A stretch of DNA of 46,924 nucleotides from Streptomyces sp. SID486. Its GTDB lineage: Bacteria; Actinomycetota; Actinomycetes; Streptomycetales; Streptomycetaceae. Positions 35,002 to 43,027 of the stretch are shown one piece after another. Every line of letters begins with the position of its first letter. Within the stretch, counting starts at the first letter, position 1. The stretch is from the NCBI RefSeq assembly GCF_009865385.1, contig NZ_WWJT01000764.1:1-46924 (forward strand). Reading direction: 5' to 3'. The notes under the pieces were generated by a model that saw only the letters and a list, made by a program, of their open reading frames with translations, did no database searches and was not told the origin of the DNA. The position numbers and the translations under genes are program-made.

Positions 35002-35049
35002 GGGTCCCCGGGCCCGGCTGGTCGGCAGGTTCATCCTGCCGGGGGACCC
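35002..35049. other. Nested inverted repeat
   Basis: The outer arms GGGTCCCC (35002-35009) and GGGGACCC (35042-35049) enclose an inner 7-bp hairpin (35023-35029 with 35035-35041). It lies about 110 bp upstream of the putative -10 of the regulator, so it is more likely an operator or terminator than a leader. Confidence 0.6.
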
Positions 35050-35245
35050 GGGCAGGGACCTGTCCCCGCCCCGGGACACTGGCGAGAACAGTGAGGGTGG
35101 GGGATCAAGGAGATGCCGGGGATGTGACAGGCACGTGAAACGGTTTGCCGAACATGCGTAGGGTGCAGAGAAGTCATCGGAAGAGGGATGCCCCGAGAGG
35201 GGCACCCGGACAGCGGCACGACGAGCGAAGGAGGGAGCCGGAGCG

Positions 35246-35818
35246 ATGGGCGACCACAAAGACCAGCAGCCCGTGCGGGTGGGCGCGGCCGTCCGGCGGC
35301 GCCGCCGTGCGCTGGAACTGACCCTCGCCGTCGTGGCCGAGCGCAGCGGCCTCTCCGTGCCCTTCCTCAGCCAGGTCGAGAACGACCGGGCCCGCCCGAG
35401 CCGTACCTCCCTGGAGAAGCTGGCCGACGCCCTGCGCACCACGGCCGTCGAGCTGCTCGCCGCCGCCGACCCGGCCGCCAGCGTGGACGTCGTCCGCGCC
35501 GAACCCGTCGCCGAGGGCGACTTCGCACCACGCACCCGCTCCCTGGTCCGCGGCCACCACCAGTTGCACGCCTCGGAGTTCACCGGCGACCACGACGCCG
35601 GACGCGAGTTCCAGCACCGCAACGACGAGCTGATGTACGTCGCCGACGGCGCGGTGGAGATAGAGGCCGAGGGGCGTGCCTACCGCCTCGGCCGCGGCGA
35701 CACCCTGTACCTGACGGGCGGGGTCCGGCACCGCTGGCGGGCCACGGTGCCCGACACCCGGGTCATCGTGGTGGCGGTCGCCGAGCACATCGAGGCCGTC
35801 CAGGACAGGTCCCGCTAG
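35246..35818 (+). CDS. XRE-family regulator with a cupin domain
   Basis: The 190-residue protein has an N-terminal XRE HTH (about 10-65, LTLAVVAERSGLSVPFLSQVENDRARPS split over the recognition helix) and a C-terminal cupin (about 105-180, HRNDELMYVADGAVEIEAEG, LGRGDTLYLTGGVRHRW). Such proteins sense small metabolites in the cupin pocket. The neighbour upstream is the betaine transporter and the one downstream the metal-receptor protein. Ligand unknown. GAAGGAGG precedes the ATG at some distance. Confidence 0.9.
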   Translation: MGDHKDQQPVRVGAAVRRRRRALELTLAVVAERSGLSVPFLSQVENDRARPSRTSLEKLADALRTTAVELLAAADPAASVDVVRAEPVAEGDFAPRTRSLVRGHHQLHASEFTGDHDAGREFQHRNDELMYVADGAVEIEAEGRAYRLGRGDTLYLTGGVRHRWRATVPDTRVIVVAVAEHIEAVQDRSR

Positions 35819-35920
35819 ATGCGCGACGGTTCTGGCCACCGGCCGGCCGGGGGTGCGGCGGGGCCGGCCGCGCGGCTTCCCGAGCCCGTGCGGCACACTC
35901 CGGCTCCCGGGGTGGCGTAG
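35819..35920 (+). CDS. Possible 33-codon coupling ORF
   Basis: An ATG directly follows the TAG of the XRE gene. The reading frame runs 33 codons and ends in TAG, whose last base begins the GTG of the next gene (TAGTG). No homology is recognised. It may only carry ribosomes across the gap, or be chance. Confidence 0.25.
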   Translation: MRDGSGHRPAGGAAGPAARLPEPVRHTPAPGVA

Positions 35921-36753
35921 TGCGGGTGGTCTCCCTGGTGCCCTCGCTGACCGAGGCCGTCGCGGTGTCGCTGCCCGGGGTGCTCGTCGGTGTCACCGAC
36001 TGGTGCACCCGGCCGGAAGGGCTGGACGCCGTCCGGATCGGCGGTACGAAGAACCCGGCGGTGGACCGGATCCTCTCCCTGGCCCCCGACCTGGTGATCG
36101 CCAACGAGGAGGAGAACCGCCCCGCCGATCTCGACGCGCTGCGCGCGGCCGGCCTCGATGTGCTGGTCACCGAGGTGCGGACCGTCCCGCAGGCCGTCGC
36201 CGAACTAGAACGGGTGCTCGTCGCCTGCGGCGCGCCGGGCCGCCCGCGCTGGCTGGAGGAGGCCGAGGCGGCATGGACGGCCCTGCCCTCGCCCTCGCCG
36301 GGGACCGGTACGGCGGCCGGGACCGGTACGGCGGCGGGGGCCTGTGTGACGGCGGGGGCCGGTACAGCGGTGGGGGCCGGTTCGGCGGCGGGGGGCCGTG
36401 TGACGGCGGGGGGCCGAACGACGGCGGTCGTGCCCGTCTGGCGCCGCCCCTGGATGGTCCTGGGCCGGGACACCTTCGCGGGCGACGTACTGGCCCGCCT
36501 CGGTGTGGACCACCTCTACGCCCGCCACCCCGAGCGCTACCCCCGGGTCCCCCTGGCGGAACTGCGCGCGGCGGCCCCCGACCTGGTGGTCCTGCCCGAC
36601 GAGCCCTACCGCTTCACCGCGGACGACGGACCGGAAGCCTTTCCCGGCCTGCCCTGCGCCCTGGTCAGCGGACGGCACCTGACCTGGTACGGCCCGTCCC
36701 TGGCCGAGGCGCCGAAGGTGCTGGCCGAGGCCCTGCGGGCAGCTCACCGCTGA
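35920..36753 (+). CDS. Helical-backbone metal receptor (BtuF/TroA-like) without signal peptide
   Basis: The 277-residue protein has the fold of class III binding proteins (VVSLVPSLTEAV, GGTKNPAVDRILSLAPDLVIANEEEN). The family usually binds cobalamin, haem or siderophores outside the cell, but this protein begins directly at the first strand, with no signal sequence or lipobox. A Gly/Thr/Ala-rich insertion (about 125-166) sits between the two lobes. The GTG at 35920 is the only suitable start; it overlaps a preceding TAG. The 3' end overlaps the TDT gene by 89 bp on the opposite strand. Confidence 0.82.
   Translation: MRVVSLVPSLTEAVAVSLPGVLVGVTDWCTRPEGLDAVRIGGTKNPAVDRILSLAPDLVIANEEENRPADLDALRAAGLDVLVTEVRTVPQAVAELERVLVACGAPGRPRWLEEAEAAWTALPSPSPGTGTAAGTGTAAGACVTAGAGTAVGAGSAAGGRVTAGGRTTAVVPVWRRPWMVLGRDTFAGDVLARLGVDHLYARHPERYPRVPLAELRAAAPDLVVLPDEPYRFTADDGPEAFPGLPCALVSGRHLTWYGPSLAEAPKVLAEALRAAHR
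36301..36416 (+). repeat. Coding repeat in the metal-receptor gene
   Basis: Imperfect copies of GGTACGGCGGC and GTGACGGCGGGGGCC-type units encode alternating GTGTAAG, VTAGAG and VGAGSAAG peptides. It lies between the two lobes. Confidence 0.75.
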
Positions 36754-37819
36754 GCAGAGCGCGCACGGTGCCGCGGGCCGCCGCGACCCAGGCCGCCACC
36801 AGGACGCCGTACAGGCCGAGCGCCAGCGCGTCGTACACGGCGAGGCCGGTGTGCCGGGCGAGGGAGGCCGCGCCGGTGACACAGGTGCCCACCGGGAAGG
36901 TGAACGCCCACCAGGTCAGCGAGAACCCCATGCCCTGCCGCCGGGCCCGCACGACGTGCGCGGTGGCCAGCGCCAGCCAGAGCAGTGCGAAACCCATGAC
37001 GGGCACGCCGTACAGGACCGCGAGGACCCGGAGGCCGCCGTCGTAGGGCGCCGGTACGACGCCGGGGGCGACGTCCGCGATCTTGCCGACGGCGGTGACG
37101 GACTGCCCGAGCGGGCCGAGGACCAGGAAAAGGGTCGGGGTGAGCGCGAGCGGCAGCGGCCCGGAGGTGATCAGCCGGGCGAAGACCAGCGGCAGCATCA
37201 GCAGCGTGGCCAGCAGGCTCAGCCCGAACATCGCGAAGCAGGCCAGCAGCAGGGTCTCCCGGGGCTGGCCCGGTGGCAGGTGCGGCACCAGCAGCGGGCC
37301 GAGCGCGGCCGACACCATCGGCGCGACCACGGGCAGCAGCCACACCGGGGTGGCCTGACCGGGTTCGACGCGGTGCCGTACGGCCATCAGGTACGGCACG
37401 GCGACGGCGGCACCGAGTCCGACCGCCGTGCCGGCGCCGAACAGCACGGCGTCCAGGGCCACCGCCGTGCGCGTGCCGAGCAGGTCCCGGCCGGCGGTCA
37501 GGGCGCCGCCGCCCACCGCCAGCAGGGCCATCGCGAGGCAGCCGTAGAAGGGGGCCACGGCCGGATCCGCCAGGTGGGCGCGGACCTGGTCGCGGTGGCG
37601 GGCCCAGTGCACGGCCCGGGCGGTCAGCAGGACCAGCAGCATGAGCAGGGACAGCGCCCAGACGGCCGAGAGGAGGCCGCGCAGCCCGTGCGCCGCCGGC
37701 AGCGCGACACCGGCCGAGGCGACGACGGCCGTACCCATGACGGAGGCGTACCAGTTCGGTCCGAGGTGGCGGAGCCGGGCGGCGGGGAGCAGGGGTACGG
37801 GCTGGGCTGCGGTGACCAT
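36665..37819 (-). CDS. TDT-family (SLAC1/tellurite-resistance/dicarboxylate) transporter
   Basis: The 384-residue protein has about ten membrane helices and matches the TDT family, whose members move C4-dicarboxylates, sulfite or anions. The N-terminus has LGPNWYASVMGTAVVASAG, typical of the family. Substrate unknown. The ATG at 37819 has GGAG just upstream. The last 29 codons overlap the end of the metal-receptor gene, convergent. It is divergent from a LysR-type regulator that probably controls it. Confidence 0.87.
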   Translation of the reverse strand: MVTAAQPVPLLPAARLRHLGPNWYASVMGTAVVASAGVALPAAHGLRGLLSAVWALSLLMLLVLLTARAVHWARHRDQVRAHLADPAVAPFYGCLAMALLAVGGGALTAGRDLLGTRTAVALDAVLFGAGTAVGLGAAVAVPYLMAVRHRVEPGQATPVWLLPVVAPMVSAALGPLLVPHLPPGQPRETLLLACFAMFGLSLLATLLMLPLVFARLITSGPLPLALTPTLFLVLGPLGQSVTAVGKIADVAPGVVPAPYDGGLRVLAVLYGVPVMGFALLWLALATAHVVRARRQGMGFSLTWWAFTFPVGTCVTGAASLARHTGLAVYDALALGLYGVLVAAWVAAARGTVRALLSGELPAGPRPAPSAPRPGTGRTRSGAVR

Positions 37820-37875
37820 GTCTCCACGGTCGCGGTACCGGTCGTCCCCGACCAGGAGGTTCCTTCCTATGAGGG

Positions 37876-37892
37876 CATAAGCTGGTCTTATG
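37876..37892. promoter_or_regulatory. LysR-type operator overlapping the lysR -10 and start codon
   Basis: CATAAG (37876-37881) and CTTATG (37887-37892) form a perfect inverted repeat with a 5-bp spacer and a T-N11-A core (37878 to 37890). The second arm includes the lysR ATG and the first includes part of the TAAGCT (37878-37883), so binding should repress its own gene. Confidence 0.65.
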
Positions 37893-38813
37893 AGCGAGGT
37901 GGAAGGGCGGCGGGAGAGCAGTCGGTCGCTGGCGCACCGGGTGCCGGATCTCGCCGGGCTGGAGCTGCTGCTCGCGGTCGCGCGGCTGGGCAGTCTCGGC
38001 GCGGCGGCACGCGAGGTCGGCATCACCCAGCCGGCCGCCAGCAGCCGGCTGCGCTCCATGGAACGGCAGCTGGGCGTGGCGCTCGTCGACCGCTCGCCGC
38101 GCGGCTCCCGGCTCACCGACGCCGGTGCCCTGGTCACGGACTGGGCCCGGCGGGTGGTGGAGGCGGCGGCGGCCTTCGACGCGGGGGCGCGGGCACTGCG
38201 CGACCGGCGGGACTCGCGGCTCCGGGTCGCGGCGAGCATGACGATCGCCGAGTACCTGCTGCCCGGCTGGCTGCTCGCCCTGCACGCCGAGCGCCCGGAC
38301 ACGGCCGTCTCGCTGCTCGCGGGCAACTCGGCGAAGGTCGCGGAGCTGCTGCTGGCCGGGGAGGCGGACCTCGGCTTCGTGGAGGGCCTGACCGTGCCCA
38401 CGGGGCTGGACTCCGCTGTCATCGCCCGCGACCGGCTGATCGTCGTCACCGCGCCGGGCCACCCGTGGGCCCGTCGCCGGCGCCCCCTGACGGCGGCGGA
38501 GCTCGCGGCGACCCCGCTCATCCTGCGCGAGCGCGGCTCCGGCACGCGGCAGGTCCTGGACGCCGCGCTCGGCGGCCTGGCCCGGCCGCTGATGGAGCTG
38601 TCCTCGACGACGGCGGTGAAGGCGTCCGCGGTGAGCGGCGCGGGCCCCTCGGTCCTCAGCGAACTGGCGGTGGGGGAGGAGCTGGCGATGCGGCGCCTGG
38701 TCGGCATCCCGGTGGACGGCGTGTCGCTGCGCCGCGACCTGCGAGCGGTCTGGCCCACGGGCCACCGCCCGACGGGCCCCGCGAGAGACCTGCTGTCCCT
38801 GACCCGCGGCTGA
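37890..38813 (+). CDS. LysR-family transcriptional regulator
   Basis: The 307-residue protein has the LysR HTH (about 24-80, SLGAAAREVGITQPAASSRL) and the effector domain (about 110-300). It is divergent from the TDT transporter, with only 70 bp between starts. TAAGCT ends 6 nt before the ATG, so the mRNA may be leaderless. The last codons (GPARDLLSLTRG) form copy 1 of a tandem array that continues beyond the stop. Confidence 0.92.
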   Translation: MSEVEGRRESSRSLAHRVPDLAGLELLLAVARLGSLGAAAREVGITQPAASSRLRSMERQLGVALVDRSPRGSRLTDAGALVTDWARRVVEAAAAFDAGARALRDRRDSRLRVAASMTIAEYLLPGWLLALHAERPDTAVSLLAGNSAKVAELLLAGEADLGFVEGLTVPTGLDSAVIARDRLIVVTAPGHPWARRRRPLTAAELAATPLILRERGSGTRQVLDAALGGLARPLMELSSTTAVKASAVSGAGPSVLSELAVGEELAMRRLVGIPVDGVSLRRDLRAVWPTGHRPTGPARDLLSLTRG

Positions 38814-39024
38814 CGCCCCTGCGAGAGGCGTGCTGTCCCTGGCCCGCGGTTGGCGCCTCCCGCGAGAGGCTTGCTGTCCCTGGCCCGCGGTTGTCGCCCC
38901 CTGCGAGAGGCGTGCTGTTCCTGGCCCGAGGTTGTCGCCCCCTGCGAGAGGCGTGCTGTTCCTGGCCCGCGGTTGTCGCCCCCCGCGAGAGACCTGCTGT
39001 CCCCGCCCGACCCGCGGCTGACGC
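38781..39024. repeat. 41-bp tandem array seeded in the lysR 3' end
   Basis: Six copies start with GCGAGAG at 38781, 38821, 38862, 38903, 38944 and 38985 (spacing 40, then 41). Copy 1 contains the last codons and TGA of lysR; later copies carry TGG or TGT at that place. The sixth copy is diverged at its 3' end and ends with a repeat of the lysR TGA context (GCGGCTGACGCCCC). Confidence 0.92.
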
Positions 39025-39085
39025 CCCCACCGCCGGGGTGAAAATCCGTGGCTCGTCTGCGCCCCCGCCCGGCACCATGCTGGTC

Positions 39086-40042
39086 ATGACCACCGTCACC
39101 GCACCGCCCGCCACGGGCGTCCGTGCACCCTGGGAAGACCTGCCGGTCCGCGTCCGTGACGCCGTCGGTGAGGTGCTCGGGGCGCCGGTCGTGCGGGCGG
39201 TCACCCAGCACGGCGGGTTCTCTCCCGGCGTGGCCGCCCGCGTACGCACCGCCGGCGGCCGCACCGGCTTCGTCAAGGCGGTGAGTGCCGAGGCCAACCC
39301 GCGCAGCCCCGGCCTGCACCGCGCGGAGGCGCGGATCGCCGCCGCCCTGCCGGACACCCTGCCCGCGCCCCGGCTCCTCGGGTCGTACGACGACGGCACC
39401 TGGGTGGCCCTGGTCTTCGAGGAGGTCGCGGGACGCCAGCCGCACGTGCCCTGGCGGCCCGCGGAACTGCGCCGGGTGCTCGACGCCGTCACCGCCCTCG
39501 CCCGCACCGGCACCCCGTGCCCGCTCGACGTCCCGCCCGTCGCCGAGGAGCTGGCCGACGCCTTCCGCGGATGGCGGCGCCTGCGCGACGGCGAGGTCGC
39601 GGACGTGCGGGGCCGGGTCGACCGGTGGGCCGTCGCCCACCTGCCCGGACTCGCCGCGCTGGAGGCCCGCTGGGCCGAGGGCGCCTCCGGGGACACCCTG
39701 GCCCACGCCGACCTGCGCGCGGACAACGTGCTGCTCACCGCCGACGGAGGCGTCGGCTTCGTGGACTGGCCGCACGCCCTGCGTGCCGCGCCCTGGTTCG
39801 ACCTGCTGGTACTGCTGCCGTGCGTCCGGGCCCAGGGCGGACCGGACCCGCAGGAGGTGTTCGCCGCGCACCCCCTGGGCCGGGCCGCGGACCCGGACGC
39901 CGTCACCGCGGCGCTCGCCGCCCTCGCCGGCTACTTCCTGCGCGGCTCACTGGAGCCCGCGCCACCGGGCCTGCCCACCCTGCGCCCCTTCCAGCGCGCC
40001 CAGGCCGACGTGGCCCTCACCTGGCTCAGGAGGCGGCTGTGA
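39086..40042 (+). CDS. APH-fold phosphotransferase
   Basis: The 318-residue protein has the aminoglycoside phosphotransferase/choline kinase fold. The catalytic loop reads LAHADLRADNVLL and the metal loop FVDWPHA. The substrate is unknown; resistance is not implied. The ATG at 39086 is preferred; an ATG at 39077 adds three residues. The 3' end overlaps the C26 hydrolase gene by 17 bp, convergent. Confidence 0.82.
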   Translation: MTTVTAPPATGVRAPWEDLPVRVRDAVGEVLGAPVVRAVTQHGGFSPGVAARVRTAGGRTGFVKAVSAEANPRSPGLHRAEARIAAALPDTLPAPRLLGSYDDGTWVALVFEEVAGRQPHVPWRPAELRRVLDAVTALARTGTPCPLDVPPVAEELADAFRGWRRLRDGEVADVRGRVDRWAVAHLPGLAALEARWAEGASGDTLAHADLRADNVLLTADGGVGFVDWPHALRAAPWFDLLVLLPCVRAQGGPDPQEVFAAHPLGRAADPDAVTAALAALAGYFLRGSLEPAPPGLPTLRPFQRAQADVALTWLRRRL

Positions 40043-40712
40043 CCAGCGCCCGCATCACCCGCAGGTCCTCGCCCATCTCCGGGTGCCACTGCACCCCCAG
40101 CACCCAGCCCCGCTCCGGCGCCAGTTCGAGCGCCTCCACCGTGCCGTCCGCCGCGTAGGCCGAGGGGACCAGTCCCGTGCCGAGCCGCTCCACCGCCTGG
40201 TGGTGGTACGTGGGCACCGACAGCTCCTCCGGGACGATCTCGCCGTACAGGGTGCCCGGCACCGGCTTCACCGGGTGCCCGCCGAACACGCCGACCGTCT
40301 CCGCGTGCCCGTCCAGGTGCTGGACGAGGGTGCCGCCGAGGGCGACGTTCAGCAGCTGCATGCCCCGGCAGACGCCGAGCAGGGGCACGCCCGCCGTCAG
40401 TGCCGCCTCGATCAGCGCCAGCTCCCAGGCGTCCCGTTCCGGTGCCGGCGGCCCGGTGCGCGGGGAGCGCTCGGCGCCGTACCGGGCCGGGTCGACGTCC
40501 GGGCCCCCGGCGATGACCAGCCCGTCGAGCCGGGCCACCGCCTCGGCGGCGCGCTCCGGGGCGTCCGGCGGCAGCAGGAACGCCAGTCCGCCGGCCCGCT
40601 GCACCAGCCGCGGATAGCCGGCCGGCAGCAGCACCGCCGGCAGCTCCCACACGCCCCAGCGCGCGCCGGTCTCCAGATACGTGCTCACGCCGATCAGCGG
40701 CCGTACGGTCAT
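40026..40712 (-). CDS. Class I glutamine amidotransferase-like gamma-glutamyl hydrolase (C26/PuuD-type)
   Basis: The 228-residue protein has the nucleophile elbow GVCRGMQ (Cys115) and the second triad part WHPE (His210, Glu212). It resembles PuuD, which hydrolyses gamma-glutamyl-GABA. Next to a GlnA4-like ligase it may remove glutamate from a gamma-glutamyl intermediate. ATG 40712 has AGGGAGG upstream. It follows the regulator gene on the same strand. Confidence 0.88.
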   Translation of the reverse strand: MTVRPLIGVSTYLETGARWGVWELPAVLLPAGYPRLVQRAGGLAFLLPPDAPERAAEAVARLDGLVIAGGPDVDPARYGAERSPRTGPPAPERDAWELALIEAALTAGVPLLGVCRGMQLLNVALGGTLVQHLDGHAETVGVFGGHPVKPVPGTLYGEIVPEELSVPTYHHQAVERLGTGLVPSAYAADGTVEALELAPERGWVLGVQWHPEMGEDLRVMRALVTAAS

Positions 40713-40819
40713 GCTGCCCTCCCTGGCTCCACAGGTGCTCGCTTCACGGTGCTCTCCTTCCGGGGCCGCTTCAAGACGGCCCCGGCAAAGGTCCGCCGTC
40801 AAACCTTTGCAGATCCGGC

Positions 40820-41572
40820 TCAGGCCAGGAAGCCCCGCAGCAGGGCCGCCGTGCCCGCGCAGTGCTCGCGCATCATCTCGCGGGCCCCGTCCGCGTCCCC
40901 GTCCAGCACGGCCTCCACCAGTGCGGCATGCTGGCGCTGGGAGTGCTCCAGGTTGCGCACCAGCAGCGGGATGCAGTCCAGCAGGTCGTTGACCGTCGCC
41001 CGGACCGCCGCGTACTGCGCGGTCAGCGAGGGGGAGCCGCACAGCTCGGCCAGGGTCAGGTGCAGCAGCGTGTCGGCCCGCCGGTAGTCCGCCAGCGGCG
41101 CCTCGTGGGTGCGGTCCAGTGCCTCCCGCAGCCGCCCCGCCTGCTCCCCGGTGAGCCCGTGCGCCGCGCACAGGCCGGCCGCGCCCACCTCCAGCACCTC
41201 GCGGAAGCGCAGGACGTCCTCGATGTCGACCGCGGTGATCCGGCGCCGCAGTTCGTCCTCGCCGCCCGCGTCCGGGCGCGGCAGCACGAACGTTCCGCCG
41301 TACCGCCCGCGCCGCGCCTCCACGAGCCCCTGGTCCTGGAGCACCTTCAGCACCTCGCGCAGCGTCACCCGGCTGATCCCGAGCCGCTCCGCCAGCTCCC
41401 GCTCGGCCGGCAGCCGCCCACCGCCCGGCACCAGTCCCAGCCGGACGACCTGCAGGATCTGCTCCAGCGCCTCCTCGAAGCCGTTGCCCGCCCGCACCGG
41501 CCGCAGCACCGGAGTGAGCCGGTCTGCCCCCGTCTGCTCGTGCAGCCCTTCCGGACCCGCGTCCTGCGACAT
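40820..41572 (-). CDS. GntR/FadR-family transcriptional regulator
   Basis: The 250-residue protein has a winged HTH (about 30-95, LPAERELAERLGISRVTLREVLKVL) and an all-helical FCD ligand domain (about 110-245) with metal-site histidines. It is divergent from the glnA4-like gene, which it probably controls. In the 96-bp gap a CCAAGCAATGG element (41589-41599) and TACCTT (41610-41615, possible -10) are seen. ATG 41572 has AAGGGGG upstream. Confidence 0.9.
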   Translation of the reverse strand: MSQDAGPEGLHEQTGADRLTPVLRPVRAGNGFEEALEQILQVVRLGLVPGGGRLPAERELAERLGISRVTLREVLKVLQDQGLVEARRGRYGGTFVLPRPDAGGEDELRRRITAVDIEDVLRFREVLEVGAAGLCAAHGLTGEQAGRLREALDRTHEAPLADYRRADTLLHLTLAELCGSPSLTAQYAAVRATVNDLLDCIPLLVRNLEHSQRQHAALVEAVLDGDADGAREMMREHCAGTAALLRGFLA

Positions 41573-41668
41573 GCGCCGTACCCCCTTCCCAAGCAATGGT
41601 TCTCCGCAATACCTTATGGCTCCCGGCCCGGCCGAAAAAGCGTGAAGGCGCCGAAGGAGGCTCCCCCC

Positions 41669-43027
41669 GTGGCAGACCGCACACCCCCGCTCAGCGTCGA
41701 GGAACTGCATGCCCTCGTCGCGAGCGGTGAGATCGACACTGTCGTATTGGCCTTCCCCGACATGCAAGGGCGGCTGCAGGGCAAGCGGTTCGCCGCCCGG
41801 TTCTTCCTCGACGAGGTCCTGCACCACGGCACCGAGGGCTGCAACTACCTCCTCGCCGTGGACACCGAGATGAACACCGTGGACGGCTACGCGATGTCGT
41901 CCTGGGAGCGCGGCTACGGCGACTTCGCCATGCGCCCCGACCTCGCCACCCTGCGCCGCGTGCCCTGGCACCCCGGCACCGCGCTGCTCGTCGCCGACCT
42001 CGCCTGGAACGACGACTCCCCGGTGACCGCCGCGCCCCGCCAGATCCTGCGCCGCCAGCTGGAGCGGCTCGCCGCACTCGGCTACACCGCCCAGGTGGGC
42101 ACCGAGCTGGAGTTCATCGTCTTCAAGGACAGCTACGAGCGGGCCTGGGACGCGAACTACCGGGGCCTGACACCCGCCAACCAGTACAACATCGACTACT
42201 CCATCCTCGGCACCGGCCGCATCGAGCCCCTGCTGCGCCGGCTGCGCAACGACATGGCGGGCGCCGGCCTCACCGTCGAGTCCGCCAAGGGCGAGTGCAA
42301 CCCCGGCCAGCACGAGATCGCCTTCCGCTACGACGAGGCCCTCGTCACCTGCGACCAGCACGCCCTCTACAAGACCGGCGCCAAGGAGATCGCCGCACAG
42401 GAGGGCGTCTCGATCACCTTCATGGCCAAGTACAACGAGCGCGAGGGCAACTCCTGCCACATCCACCTCTCGCTCGCCGACGCCGACGGCGGCAACGCCA
42501 TGGCCGACGGCGACGGGATGTCCGAGGTGATGCGGCACTTCCTCGCCGGTCAGCTCGCCGCCCTGCGCGACTTCTCCCTCCTCTACGCCCCCAACATCAA
42601 CTCCTACAAGCGGTTCCAGCCCGGCTCCTTCGCCCCCACCGCCGTCGCCTGGGGCCACGACAACCGCACCTGCGCCCTCCGCGTGGTCGGACACGGCCGC
42701 TCCCTGCGCTTCGAGAACCGCCTCCCCGGCGGCGACGTCAACCCCTACCTCGCCGTAGCCGGCCTGGTCGCGGCCGGTCTCCACGGCGTCGAGCACAAAC
42801 TCGAACTGCCCGACCCCTGCGCCGGCAACGCCTACACCGCCGGCTTCGCGCACGTCCCGACCACCCTGCGCGAAGCCGCCGAACTCTGGGAGCACAGCCC
42901 GATCGCCAAGGCCGCCTTCGGTGACGAGGTCGTCGCGCACTACCGCAACATGGCGCGCGTCGAACTGGAGGCATTCGACGCCGCGGTCACCGACTGGGAG
43001 CTGCGCCGCTCCTTCGAACGCCTGTGA
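41669..43027 (+). CDS. glnA4: Glutamine synthetase-like gamma-glutamyl ligase (GlnA4-type)
   Basis: The 452-residue protein has the GS beta-grasp and catalytic domains, with ELEFIVFK, ESAKGECNPGQHEIAFRY and HIHLSL motifs. It is not the primary nitrogen GS: the neighbourhood is ALDH, SDR and C26 hydrolase. From memory S. coelicolor GlnA4 in this position joins glutamate to ethanolamine to form gamma-glutamylethanolamide. The substrate here is inferred from that and from context. GTG 41669 has GAAGGAGG upstream. The stop codon is the first part of a tandem array. Confidence 0.8.
   Translation: MADRTPPLSVEELHALVASGEIDTVVLAFPDMQGRLQGKRFAARFFLDEVLHHGTEGCNYLLAVDTEMNTVDGYAMSSWERGYGDFAMRPDLATLRRVPWHPGTALLVADLAWNDDSPVTAAPRQILRRQLERLAALGYTAQVGTELEFIVFKDSYERAWDANYRGLTPANQYNIDYSILGTGRIEPLLRRLRNDMAGAGLTVESAKGECNPGQHEIAFRYDEALVTCDQHALYKTGAKEIAAQEGVSITFMAKYNEREGNSCHIHLSLADADGGNAMADGDGMSEVMRHFLAGQLAALRDFSLLYAPNINSYKRFQPGSFAPTAVAWGHDNRTCALRVVGHGRSLRFENRLPGGDVNPYLAVAGLVAAGLHGVEHKLELPDPCAGNAYTAGFAHVPTTLREAAELWEHSPIAKAAFGDEVVAHYRNMARVELEAFDAAVTDWELRRSFERL

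Larger units (their letters stand above)
34862..35245. other. Intergenic region before the XRE-cupin regulator
   Basis: The 384-bp region carries no supported gene. It holds the transporter terminator, a nested hairpin and a TAGGGT (35159-35164) that may be the regulator -10. Confidence 0.5.

Noticed and set aside
36665..39871. 1068-codon minus-strand open frame covering lysR and the repeat array
   Set aside because: Only the part from ATG 37819 has TDT similarity; the rest is an antisense frame kept open by high GC.
39086..40042. Aminoglycoside resistance gene
   Set aside because: The fold motifs are shared by many small-molecule kinases; nothing indicates aminoglycosides.
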